A stretch of 64,000 bases of DNA from contig NC_092570.1 in assembly GCF_037975245.1 (NCBI RefSeq), positions 19,233,418 through 19,297,417 on the forward strand. Reading direction: 5' to 3'. A program made the translations under genes and the position numbers. Below, in pieces: positions 13,064 through 24,306 of this stretch; the first letter of the stretch is position 1; the number at the start of each line of letters is the position of its first letter. The stretch comes from Apostichopus japonicus. Lineage: Eukaryota > Echinodermata > Holothuroidea > Aspidochirotida > Stichopodidae. The notes below the pieces were generated by a model that was given only the letters and a program-made list of their open reading frames with translations, ran no database searches and had not been told where the DNA came from.

Positions 13064-13160
13064 TGAGAGCGTTGTGGTCAAGTGGTTAAAGCAAAAAGAA
13101 ACCCTGGCCTTTTCTGCTTAGAGAATACCGTTTGCAGTACGCTCTATTCGACAGAAGCAA
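13064..13160 (+). repeat. Possible tRNA-derived SINE fragment
   Basis: TGGTCAAGTGGTTAAAGC resembles a pol III box A / D-arm as found in Ser/Leu-type tRNA-derived SINEs. A good box B is not present downstream, so this is at best a decayed fragment. Confidence 0.25.
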
Positions 13161-14713
13161 CACGAATGATAGAAAACATTTCCTTTAACCTTAAAAATCG
13201 ATTTAATTGTCTTCCATGACATTCGCCATTTTTGCTTGAATTCCGACTTTTCGTGACGTAAGCTCACATAACACCATCATAACGTACGCCACATAACCCA
13301 TTTCAGCAGAAAGTGTTGCCAATTCCAAAAATAATTGAAATTGCACAAGGAAAAAGAAAGAAATATATTGTGTTAGACAAAAAGTTGTTTCTGTTTTTTC
13401 TTTGTAATAGATTTTAATTGAAAAAAAAAAATCGAGTGTCAATGTGTGTTTTATTAAATATCGAGGGTTTACAACGGCTGTAATTGACATTACATTGAAG
13501 TCTATCTTACATATATCCTACTCGCCGTTCGCGATAACTAAGGCAATATCCAGTCACAGTCACAGTTTTTCTTCCGAAACACTTTCCGGACTTGCGATTT
13601 TTTAGAATAAAAAGAGATCACATATGCATTTGGACTTGACTGCTATCAATTCGAGCGTGAATACACAGTGGAGGAACAGAGGCAATGAGACCTGGAGCTT
13701 GCTAAACAGACCGTATCCGTGGCCGACACTGGCAGTTACTATGATGATAGTGCTGCCAACACTGGTAACAGTTCTGCGACGGAGGGGCAAGACTGGTGAT
13801 TTTGTGCCTTTTGTACGTTCTCATTTCTCGTGAAACCTTTTCCCGTCAGGAAGAACATAATATTGTTTTCCCTTCCCTGCTCCTTCCTACCCTCTCCTGT
13901 TTGCACAACCAGATGCTTGGCACTCCGGCGTTTTACATTAACTTCTGAACAATCTCCGAGAGCAAGAGTATTAATTCATATGCAGAGAGGGGAATTGTTT
14001 AACTTACGATGTGGCTCGCTGACGTCATTTTTGAAGCGCCCCCGTTATTTAAATTAACATAATTGCCGCCAACCACAGTAGGTGTGAAAATATAATTAGA
14101 AAATTCGGGGAAATTCGGGGAAAGGTAGTTTTGAGTAGTTATTTTACAGTAGGTGTAAGAATATTCATCTCTACTAGGAGGTCACTTATGATTTACCATT
14201 AATTTACTAAACGACTTCGTTGCAACTTTTCCACCAACGGAGAGGGAGGGAAAATGCAACTTCCTTCTCAAAACAGAAATTGACGCTCTAATTATTTGAC
14301 CAGAATAAATAACAATTTAGGTTTTTGGTTACTCTGTTTTATCTTTAAATCCTCACCTTGAATTGAATGTGACCTGCAAGTAATTCTAAAGGTCCCCAAT
14401 ACATACAAATCGGCTGAGATGCTATAAAGACCATGGCTAAAATAAGTTCACAAGAGATCAATAGAATGGCCCTCTGTCTATATATACTGAAATATAGGGG
14501 AACAAAAATAAGCTCGTTTCCGGCTCAGACTATACACAAAACAATGTATTGTGCATTAGGGGGTCAATTTCACTCGCCATAATACATTTTTGTGCGTGTG
14601 TTTCATTTCTGATCTCCTTGTATGAAATAATCTATAAGTATTTTACGGTACACCGCGATTGGGTTTAAGGACGGTGTTTCAAGATACCGTAGTAGAGTGA
14701 AGGAGGGTCGTTC

Positions 14714-14849
14714 TGTATGTGTGTGTTTGTGTGTGTTTGTGTGTGTGGGGGTGAGGAGAGAAGGAAAGGAGAAGATGAGGGGAAGAGGGGAGAGGGAGAA
14801 GATGGTAGGGAGAGGGGAGACGGAGAGGGAGAGGGAGAGGAGAGGGAGA
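14714..14849. repeat. GT-rich and purine-rich lead-in to satellite
   Basis: A short GT-rich run (14718-14747) passes into an imperfect GGAGAG/GGGAGA purine tract that merges into the hexamer array. Confidence 0.85.
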
Positions 14850-15005
14850 GGAGACGGAGACGGAGACGGAGACGGAGACGGAGACGGAGACGGAGACGGA
14901 GACGGAGACGGAGACGGAGACGGAGACGGAGACGGAGACGGAGACGGAGACGGAGACGGAGACGGAGACGGAGACGGAGACGGAGACGGAGACGGAGACG
15001 GAGAC
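14850..15005. repeat. (GGAGAC)26 hexanucleotide array
   Basis: A perfect hexanucleotide repeat: 156 bp, exactly 26 units. Poly-(Gly-Asp) and poly-Arg frames across it are artefacts. Confidence 0.97.
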
Positions 15006-15480
15006 GGAGAGGAGAGGAGAGGAGAGGAGAGGAGAGGAGAGGAGAGGAGAGGAGAGGAGAGGAGAGGAGAGGAGAGGAGAGGAGAGGAGAGGAGAGGAGA
15101 GGAGAGGAGAGGAGAGGAGAGGAGAGGAGAGGAGAGGAGAGGAGAGGAGAGGAGAGGAGAGGAGAGGAGAGGAGAGGAGAGGAGAGGAGAGGAGAGGAGA
15201 GGAGAGGAGAGGAGAGGAGAGGAGAGGAGAGGAGAGGAGAGGAGAGGAGAGGAGAGGAGAGGAGAGGAGAGGAGAGGAGAGGAGAGGAGAGGAGAGGAGA
15301 GGAGAGGAGAGGAGAGGAGAGGAGAGGAGAGGAGAGGAGAGGAGAGGAGAGGAGAGGAGAGGAGAGGAGAGGAGAGGAGAGGAGAGGAGAGGAGAGGAGA
15401 GGAGAGGAGAGGAGAGGAGAGGAGAGGAGAGGAGAGGAGAGGAGAGGAGAGGAGAGGAGAGGAGAGGAGAGGAGAGGAGA
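15006..15480. repeat. (GGAGA)95 pentanucleotide array
   Basis: A perfect pentanucleotide repeat, 475 bp, 95 units, abutting the hexamer array without a spacer. The units differ by one C, so the two arrays are probably evolutionarily linked. It is pure purine on the plus strand, so triplex (H-DNA) formation is possible. The long open frames reported by translation in all three phases have no gene character. Confidence 0.97.
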
Positions 15481-18400
15481 AATAGGAGACGTCACAAGAG
15501 GAAGGAGTGACAGTACATTGTCTGCTGCATCAGTAAATGTCGCGCATAGTTTCAATTTTTGCTTTCAAATGCTCAGATTTGGGATGGGGGATCTTTTTAA
15601 CATCTATACTTGGCGGTGTAGTCGCTCGTATAGCTGTGAACAACTCCTATTGTGTGACAACATTATCCTAATTATTCATTTGTAATATAACATCCATTCT
15701 CTCGTATAGTTTGTAAAGAGTTCAATGTCGATACATGTTATAGTCTAAGAAGAAAAGAAAACAAAATGTGAGCGCTAGTCATGTTTTCTCTAGGTAGTCT
15801 GGTTTTCAAGATATTCACTTTTAAACTATGTTACATATCTGGAATGCTCCTTTAAGGCTAATATTGACTGTGACGTCGGCTCCTCAGTACAGGCCTAAAT
15901 GTTAATGTTAATCTATTGTATTATAAATTACAAAATCTCAACCAGAACATGTTCTTTTAACTTGATATAAGCAGCACAGTTTATACGCTTGGATGACATT
16001 CAACTCATTTGTTCTTGACAATGTGACACTGCATTGTAAACATGTCACATGATGTGTTAAAAGTCTAATGTCTTCCCAGTGTGATTTCTGACCTAATGGT
16101 CTGTGTACTAGACTATACAGTCCAGTCGCTTTAATTGATGACCCTAGATGTTTACAAGGTCATTTCCCCAAAATAGTGACAGAAACATAGTGTGACAGAA
16201 ATACAACCGGGATAGATAGCATAGCAGCGTTTATTAACTGTCTTAAACATAGGAAAACTAATTAAGTGCTATATAAAAGTCATTCTTTAAAAGAGTACTA
16301 CGGATGTTCATAAGAACCATCAATGTGTTATCTGGTGATTGTAATCCGTCAACGTGTGAAGTTTTACGATCTAATTAGAAGTGATATAGAAGGGTTACAC
16401 ACTCGTGTATATTTATAACGATCATGTATAGTTCCGCATGAGCGCCCATGTTGAGAATACACAGATCGTTCAAATTAATTATTACCAAACATCCGCGGTC
16501 TGCCTGCTGGAGCTTAACTTCGATTATTCAAGCCTTCTTTTCTTGATGTCTCACCCCGATGGAAATATTTGAACTTTGTTCTTTAATAGTTTGGCTTGAA
16601 ACTGTGGATTAGAAAATTAACATAGTGCGACGAAGGATATAGAGATGAGTTAGATGTGATGACGTCATAGGTGCATTGTGACTGTGTACAGATCATTATC
16701 TCAAGGAGCGTGTTTCCGTTCAATAAACAGTTTAAATACTAAACTATCTTAATTTATTTCTATTGTTTTTTTTTCCCTCAGGATGACTAACTAGTATGGG
16801 ATTTCACAGGGAGAGCGGATGAAACGAGATACATAACGTCATCTTCAATGTTGAATCATTGCCATTAATATGATCAAAATCTCATATTACGTGCCTATAC
16901 TATCGTGGTCGACTAAACAATGTGATAGATAACACATAGATTCACATTCATGGCCAGCAAAATGTTACGTATGATCTTACTTTAAACCAATTAGGAAGTT
17001 TCAACTTGTTCTGACACAACGGTTATCGCTCCCTGAACAATCTACCATCAGGCCAGTTCATCTATGTTGGTTTAATATTGCAGGTTGCTAAAATTGTTTA
17101 AAATCGATGAAAGTTGTGATATTTTCTTTTTCTGTCTTTTCTATAAAGTTTGATATTAGGAGCTTAATGGTCTCAGTGAGGGACAATTATTTTTTTAACG
17201 TGACAGTACAAATTTTCTTGCTGAAGGTTGGAAAATATTGAACATTATATTCAATTCTAGCACATTCCGTATAGGTAATATATAGAGAATGGTCTTTTTA
17301 TTGTGTAGAGAGGTATTGATCGCCTTATATAGGCTTATATACGCAGATGATAGGCACATCCATCAAGAACCGATAGCGCTAAACAAATTTCGATTGATAT
17401 TCCTGTCAAATTCATGTTGATAGCATTTTATAATATCACCCATGTTCTCATATAGGTTTAGAGTCCTTTACAGACGTTGCATTCCGTATTAAGATGCACT
17501 GATACCTAAATGCAGGGACAGTGGCATTTGCATTTGCACAAGTTTTATTTTATAGAGTGCCATATGTATATACCAATCTGATAGGAGCAGAGAAGGGGGG
17601 GGGCTGTAGGGGGAATGTGATGCCACCTCTCGAACAATTGTGACTGGGTGCAAAAACAAAAGCAATAGAAACGATAATTTGACGAGTCTGTTTTAAATGA
17701 TCTATAAAAGCAACACATGTTAAATGAATATTGGAACACTTGCATGGAAATAAAAACAAATGACCTTAATTATTGTTGAAAAGTTAAACAACATCTTGAC
17801 GCTGATATTGTCACGTGCATGTCACGTGACGTGCATGTCGGTCAAGTTACATTATTGTTACTCTGTTGTTGACAAATAAATCCTTGATCGGATTCATGAA
17901 ATAACGGCAAAAAACAATGCTTCCTGGAAACGTATATAAGGTACGACGAGGGAGGGGATGGGATGGGGAGAGGAGAGGAGAGGAGAGGGGAGGAGAGGGG
18001 AGAGGAGAGGAAGAGGTGTAGAAGGATGACATACATCTTACAGCCGATGCGTGTATATCTCTGATCAAGTGCATTTAATTTCCTCGAGAGCCAGTATTGG
18101 TGAGTTCACCTTTCAATCCTATCAACTGATCTCCCTAGACTTCAGGTCTAACTGTCTTTTAACAAAATTGGATGCGTGAAATTATGAAATTAATTTGCTA
18201 AATGGATAAAACAAATTCAGTACGGATATTTTCTCCTTTCGTACAAAGAGAGGGAGGCTTGGATATGTCATTGATCTGTCTCGTTAACATTCTGAAGATT
18301 TTTTTCCAACTCTGTAAATCAGAGAAGTCGGTAAGAATTTGAGTTTTTAAATGTTCCTTTGGGAGGTATTACCAGGTAAAATTTAGATGACTTCCCCAGC

Positions 18401-18955
18401 GTAAAGGGATTTTGAGAGGGTCTGTGCATGGGCTGCTGAGTCTCTACATTAACATATTGTACTCTGGGAATTTTGTTCATTCTTTCTTTCCGTCTGTCTA
18501 AAATGACAGATGAACGAATAAGGTGCAGACGTGAGAAAACGTCTGTACATTAATAAGTGTTATACTGTATGATTCTTAGTCGGAGATGATTCTTAGTCGG
18601 CAATGATTCATAATATTGAATATGGAAATACACCCCTTCCTCTCCCCAACCCCCCCCCCCCCTCCGTCACATGCACACTAGGGAAGAGTAGGCCGTGTTC
18701 AGAGCAGTGATTCATAAGCCTTTCACCACCACTGTTCATGGCCTGACTCTTACCTCCTTTCTACACCACTGTACATGGTCTGACTCTTACCCCCTTTCAA
18801 CACCACGTACTATACATGGTCTGACTCAGTAGTACAGTAACAATAGTATAGTAACGTTAGCCTCTATGCATGGAAGGATCAGAGGCGAATGAATGATTGG
18901 CGAGGTGTGGCATTGTGGGTTGAAAAATCAAGAACAGTGAAAAAAAAAAACTTCC
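15481..18955. other. Intergenic, no gene seen
   Basis: AT-rich. It holds a CRE palindrome at 16660-16667, a GA-rich patch at 17950-18012 and a three-copy repeat of about 50 bp near 18725-18830. No exon was recognised. Confidence 0.5.
18725..18830. repeat. Three-copy tandem repeat, about 50 bp
   Basis: CACCAC(T)GT...CATGG(C/T)CTGACTC with TTACC(T/C)CCTTTC between the phrases recurs three times in tandem with small indels. Confidence 0.6.
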
Positions 18956-19027
18956 AGCCTCCACCGGGATTCGAACCCGGGCCTCCCGCTTTGTACGCAG
19001 ACACCCTAACCACTAGGCTTTGGACGC
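18956..19027 (-). tRNA. tRNA-like gene or SINE head, anticodon ACA
   Basis: The minus strand folds into a full cloverleaf. The acceptor GCGTCCA pairs with TGGAGGC (six of seven pairs). The D arm is GCCT-AGTGGTTA-GGGT. The anticodon arm TCTGC-GTACAAA-GCGGG has U33 and anticodon ACA. The T arm is CCGGG-TTCGAAT-CCCGG. Box B (GGTTCGAATCC) matches perfectly, and a run of ten T follows six bases after the acceptor as a pol III stop. Anticodon ACA would read UGU (Cys), but eukaryotic tRNA-Cys uses GCA, and A34 is not expected there. A tRNA pseudogene or SINE promoter head is therefore more likely than a working tRNA. Confidence 0.6.
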
Positions 19028-19176
19028 TGATTGTATGTCCAGAGGTTCGAAACCGGTAAGGACGGTCGTAATTCCACTGTAGGCGTTTGTAACCTGTATC
19101 GAACAATACTAGTTCTGTTTTGGTGACATATTTTGCCATACTCTAGAGATCAAACATGATGCTAATCAACTCGAAA

Positions 19177-19276
19177 TTATATATATATATATTTATATAT
19201 ATATATTTATAAATATATATATATATATATCTATATATCTACATCTATCTTTATATCTATAATATATCTATATATA
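19177..19276. repeat. TA-rich microsatellite
   Basis: TA dinucleotides with TTTA and CTA interruptions over 100 bp. Confidence 0.9.
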
Positions 19277-19935
19277 CCAACAATTAAACGTTATGTTTTT
19301 AAATTAAACCCTGGAGACAGGAATTCAGCAGTTGCCAACAATGCAGCCATCCAATGCCAAAGGATGACATCAACTTTTGTTTATTGTTGAAAGGAAAATA
19401 GAAGAGCCTCATATAATCCTTTGTTTACCAAAGTTAATGGTTTATTTATGTTTAATTGTTAATTGGCTCTATAATGACGTGGCTATATACGTATAATGAA
19501 TCGTCGTCTAGCCAAATACTGACGTATACCTGCATTCACCGTATGGACTATAAACTTAAACGATTGCGTAACTTTGTTCTCCTCCTAGAACGCAACGTCA
19601 ATAATCGATCGCCATTTATGACGAATTAAAATTCATGGTGGTAGGCCTAATCTAGTAAAATAAAAATGCGCTGAAAAAACGAGGTCTGGAATTATCCCTC
19701 CATGTACGTCATAAGCGGTAGGCTAGATATCAGTTATACAATGTGTATAGACAGCCTATACAAGTATAGATATTCTTAAAATTTAGTTATCATTTAAGAA
19801 GTTACAGGTTGATGAACTTTCAAAATAATGAAACATAACGTAAGTAATTTAATCAAGAAGACTCGAAGTAAGTGGGAAAAATTAAAAACATTTAAGAAAG
19901 GCAACTTTTACTCAACTGTATACCCAGTATTTAAC

Positions 19936-20184
19936 ACTGTAAATCTTAAAGTTTTGTACCAAAGTAAAAACTGTATCGTGCTATAAATCGGTAACATATG
20001 CTATTAGGATTACAGTAAGAACTGAGGATATGTATAATCCCAACAAATCCAGTTTGATACATTTGTTGGTATTATACATATCCTCAGTTCTTGCTGTGAA
20101 CGTAATAGCACATGCTACCGATTTATCATATTTATCAGCACAATCAGGTCTTTTACTGTGGTACAAAGTTTTAAGATTTACAGT
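19936..20184. repeat. Foldback element, about 249 bp, arms over 100 bp
   Basis: The left arm begins ACTGTAAATCTTAAA and the right arm ends with its reverse complement (TTTAAGATTTACAGT with one shift). Inside, AACTGAGGATATGTATAAT at 20022 is mirrored as ATTATACATATCCTCAGTT at 20072, and ATCGGTAAC...ATGCTATTA is mirrored as TAATAGCACATGCTACCGAT. The central loop is only about 30 bp. The transcript would form a long hairpin. This is typical of MITEs; no transposase is encoded. Confidence 0.85.
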
Positions 20185-20804
20185 AGTTACTATAATCTCT
20201 GTGTGAATCGGCTTCGGGAAAACGTGTCATTACCCGTTTTAAAGTATACACTGTAGAGGTCAATTTCTATTTCTGACTGACGGAAGTAGAACATGTCCAA
20301 CGACTCCTGGTAAACTTTGTATGCCTATATCCTACGTTCAGACACAGCGTGTGTATTCAGAACATTTCAACTACATATCTGACAATGCAATAGGTTTATA
20401 GAAAAATGAACTGTTAAGTTGTGCACTAGATCCCTGCACATGCATAAAATCTAAATTCGAATTGATCCTATACTTTGGTGTGCATTATGCAGAGTTTGCG
20501 TCCGCATAATCTTAATGTAATAGTACATGTTGGCATGTATGCCCATGGGAATGTACGTATCCATATCATTAATATATCCTACCAACTTTTGGACAAAAAA
20601 TATTAACGTGTCAAAAAGAAATGATTTTCAGAAACTTGCTTTTAAGTTTCCTGTGACGTTTGAGAATGCTGTACGTAAAAATCAAAACGTCATCTTTTTT
20701 TCTAACGCACAGAATTATTATTTTGTTTTTTTTGCTTGTTTTCTTTTCTTTTCTTTTCTTTCCTTTTCATTCATTTATTTATTTAATTTTCATTGCTGCT
20801 CTGG

Positions 20805-20873
<69 letters not shown>

Positions 20874-21596
20874 TGTGTGTGTGTGTGTGTGTGTGTGTAA
20901 CAATGAGTTTAATTCGAGTATATTTGTATCTATTTTTCTCATAGAAAGGAGCGTGGTTGTCGAAATTATGCGGGTTTTCATATTGTTATTTATCATGGTA
21001 CTTTATAGCCCTTCTAGTTCACTTTCAGTAAGTAAAGCTATAGTCCATATGTTAACTAAATTAATAACATGCCATCTACCCCCATAATCACTCAATTAAA
21101 TCTTATACTGGTATAAGTATACGCGCTGAAGTACCTACAATGACTATTACTATATTATTTCTCGGTAAAGAATAACAAAGTCCATGTGAATCATATACAC
21201 GTATAACTAACGATCGCCCTTGCTTTACTATTTATTTATAAATTGACGTTTATATTTACGTTTGTATCTATCTATATTTGTGTGTTTTCTTTTACATTTA
21301 GGACGTACTTTATTCAACTTGTAGTCGAGGCATATGACCTGTTGTGTTTTTTAATTTTTTTTCTCTCTCTTATCACATGTTTTCTGTTTTAAAGCCTTTT
21401 TGAAAGGACAAAGTTAGAACAAATTCAGCGTGTTGTGTTTTGGTTTCGAAAGCCAAGAAAACAGAACCACGATATAGAAATGTTTTCGCAAAGTTTTATA
21501 ACCGTGAAGCATATTTCTGTTTCAGACATTCGATGTCTTTCTTTTTTGCTGATGATTAAGAAATTCATATATATATAAAACGGTTATGGTACTTAC
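20185..21596. other. Intergenic or intronic, no exon seen
   Basis: If the minus-strand gene beginning near 22.2 kb is real, this is its intron. It contains a TA/TG array and pyrimidine-rich sequence. The 186-codon plus frame at 20527-21087 runs through the array and is not a gene. Confidence 0.45.
20807..20898. repeat. (TA)n(TG)n compound microsatellite
   Basis: About 63 bp of TA followed directly by about 26 bp of TG. Confidence 0.95.
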
Positions 21597-21743
21597 CAAA
21601 GGGTTTCTCAGCACAGCTATCAGTAAAAACACCACCGTAGGGTAGTAAACTTTCATGGTTTCCCTTAACTGTTCAATCCTTTTCTGAAGTATATATATGA
21701 TTCAAAGGTTCCTTTGAGACGAGAGGTGCCAGTCACTGCATTA
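21597..21743 (-). CDS. First coding exon of a secreted or membrane protein (partial)
   Basis: On the minus strand a polypyrimidine-AG acceptor (TTCTTTTACAG) ends at 21744. It is followed by 87 bases of leader, then ATG at 21656 in good context (GAAACCATGA), then 20 codons reading MKVYYPTVVFLLIAVLRNPL. The exon closes at TTG followed by a consensus donor GTAAGT (21591-21596), in phase 0. The 20 residues have the basic start and hydrophobic core of a signal peptide. A non-coding exon with matching splice sites lies upstream at 22188-22242. The rest of the protein should lie on the minus strand below 21.59 kb, but I could not find it, so function is unknown. Splice-site quality plus the signal-like peptide make this one of the better gene starts in the window, although both could occur by chance. 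Confidence 0.5.
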
Positions 21744-22187
21744 CTGTAAAAGAAAAACAAACGTTAATTAAGAAACCAAAAAACGTATTTATTTAAAATC
21801 ATTTTTTCCCATTCAAAAATAGTTTACAATGATGTAAATGATATACTATACTCTTAAAGATGATGACTCGTTGTGTAGATATGCGTCCGTTTTAAAACGG
21901 TGTTTACTGAATTTCTGAAGTTGATTGATAAATATAAATGTTTGAAATTCTCAGCATCTTTAGATCAAAACTGCAACCTCATAGCATTATGATTGGCGAA
22001 AATATATATGAATTTGTGAATAGTTCTGAAAAACAGCAGAGTTCATTTCGTCATCACGGTAACTAAGCTGTTTCGCACAGGAGTGAATAATTACATACCT
22101 TTGCGCGGTTATCGACTACCGGATACCGTTATTATTATCGGTTACCGTAACGCGTATATATTGTAATATTTTTCTCTTTGAACTTAC

Positions 22188-22242
22188 CGGTCTGATGATG
22201 GGTTCCTGGTTTCTCATTAAAAGAAATGTTTGGAATTATTTG
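22188..22242 (-). other. Putative 5' UTR exon of the same minus-strand gene
   Basis: A 55-base segment bounded on the minus strand by a pyrimidine-rich acceptor (CCTTTTTTTCAG) and a consensus donor (ACCG then GTAAGTT). It contains no long frame. Together with the exon at 21597-21743 it forms a plausible 5' leader. Confidence 0.4.
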
Positions 22243-24238
22243 CTGAAAAAAAGGAAAATCCTAATATTTACAGAACATGAGTCCAAGTAATTTGTATGAG
22301 CTATTTTATTGCGTAATCAACTCGTATAAACGACATTAACACCAACAGACCATCTTTTATGTTTTCATATATATTGCGACCTACTTTTCCTAGGTTTCTG
22401 TATCCCTTTTGCCATAAAGATTAAAACGTAAATAAGTTCAAGTACAGATTTCCAAATTATCAATCAGAAGTTGCAAGAAAGCAAATAATTGAAGCGCAAA
22501 ATAATAGAAACGGAATTCAAACTCAGATCCTTTCGTTTGAAATTTTAATTGCAGTTTGCGTGTGGTATGTTATAATGTGATAAACAAACTGTAAATTAGC
22601 AAGATTTATGGTAAACAAGTGATTCCAAATATTTGATAAGACGGAAACCTTGGTAATGTGAAACTACTTCTTTCTTTGTTTACCAGCGATTGTAAATCTT
22701 TTCTTGATTAGTAAATTATATTTCAACAGGTAAAGTAATACGGCTAATAGCTCAATGCTCTGTTTAACTTCATTTAATGTAAGATAATGCAGAAACATAT
22801 ATACATATATTTTAAAAGAAAGAAATGTACATAATAAAAATATGAAATTAAATTTTACAGATTTTTCTTTGTGCGGGTGTAGGTCTACAATAACATTTCG
22901 AGAGCTATGGATGATATTGGCTCCAAAATTATGTAGATTTTATATATTTTGAAAAGGAATGAATAAAGTCCTTCGTGTGAAGGACTTTTGTCTGTGTCTT
23001 ATACTCTAGAAGTCATAGTCAATCATCTGTAAAAACGTTCTTCCATCTGGTTTCAAGGAGGGGTGGGGAGGGGGGGGTACAGGGATAACCGATGTAGATT
23101 ATTCCCATTGGTCGATTTGCGTTGCCTTTAGCAACAGTAAACAAGCAGAAACCTAGGTAAACGTGTCTCAAAATATGCTACATTGATTCAAACTGGTCAA
23201 GTTGGAGTGTCAAAGTTGCTTTACCAATTGCATTCTACTTTTGGTTAGGCCTAATAGCAAAGCCAAGTTCGAGTTGACAAGGAATGAGAACACAACTGCT
23301 GTAAAAGTCGGAAAGAATCCTGAAAAGTGTTTTTAACGAAACTAACGTGAACCTATACATTTATATAGGGAATATGTACCACAACATATATGACCCCGGG
23401 AGGAAGTGCATGGGGATTCCCCCGGCAGCCTGCTACTTTGTACATCCCTTTACTTAGCCTATATAGAAAGAAAGAATCTCAGCAAGTGAGGGTTTATCGA
23501 GAGTTATTTCAAACAATATATTCGTGCAACAGTGATTCCGCGAACTTGTGTCCCGTTTCATAACGATGACCTTGTTCTGTACAAGAACGATAACATTACA
23601 TCAATCAAAAACAATATGAAATATATGTGCAAGTGTGCGTTTTATCTTTTTCTAAATAATTTTCTTATGAAAAAGGACTGTTATTTTGTTTGTTTCTGTC
23701 GTTACCTAGGGCAACAATTGATTATTAAATACTACAAAAGAAATTGAACCTCTAATAACTATACATTTTATCCTGGTATCCTTCATTGAGAATAAATCTG
23801 ACCGTGAAAGTGTTTTGGATGATTAGGCCCGTAGGGCAAATTTAATTATCTTTGAATACTTTCGTCTCATTATTCAACCTTCGTTAAATCCAGGAGTAGG
23901 CAGTTAATGATCTTCATAAATAACGAGCCAAAAAGATTTCAACCCTATTTTATAAGTGTAATTACTTTATCTTAGCATCTTGTTTTGTTAAATATGAAAG
24001 TTGATCGAATCAAGGGTCATATAAGGTTTAATGGAAATGACCATTGCTATTGAGACAGGCGTTATGCATGACTAGTGTTAGCATTATGGAACAGTTATAG
24101 CTGCATCAGATGACGTACATACATGCTGCAAGTTATGCGTTGTCTTCCAATAATAATGTTCCGACAACAAATTTAAAATGATAGCCCAGAGGAATATTTA
24201 TTATTTGAATAATGAATGCAAAACACATACTCACAATT

Positions 24239-24306
<68 letters not shown>

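Larger units (their letters stand above)
10866..14713. other. Intergenic with scattered repeat fragments
   Basis: Apart from the separately listed items there is a decayed reading frame at 13618-13800 (see findings) and CRE palindromes at 12555-12562 and 14020-14027. No complete gene is visible. Confidence 0.45.

Noticed and set aside
13203-13490. 95-codon minus frame ending QAKMANVMEDN
   Set aside because: No splice support and an internal low-complexity Phe/Lys region; the last third looks protein-like but nothing recognisable matches.
14665-15685. Very long open frames (262-322 codons) on both strands
   Set aside because: They are translations of (GGAGAC)n and (GGAGA)n; any such array without stops gives long frames in all phases.
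18879-19139. 86-codon minus frame containing GSNPGGGWK
   Set aside because: It is a translation through the tRNA-like unit and its T-run, a well-known false frame.
20527-21087. 186-codon plus-strand frame
   Set aside because: It starts at a non-ATG codon, crosses a TA/TG microsatellite and has no recognisable domain.
22190-22225. CTGATGATG on the plus strand as a second hammerhead core
   Set aside because: No GAAA at the right distance and no pairing stems; it lies in the putative leader exon.
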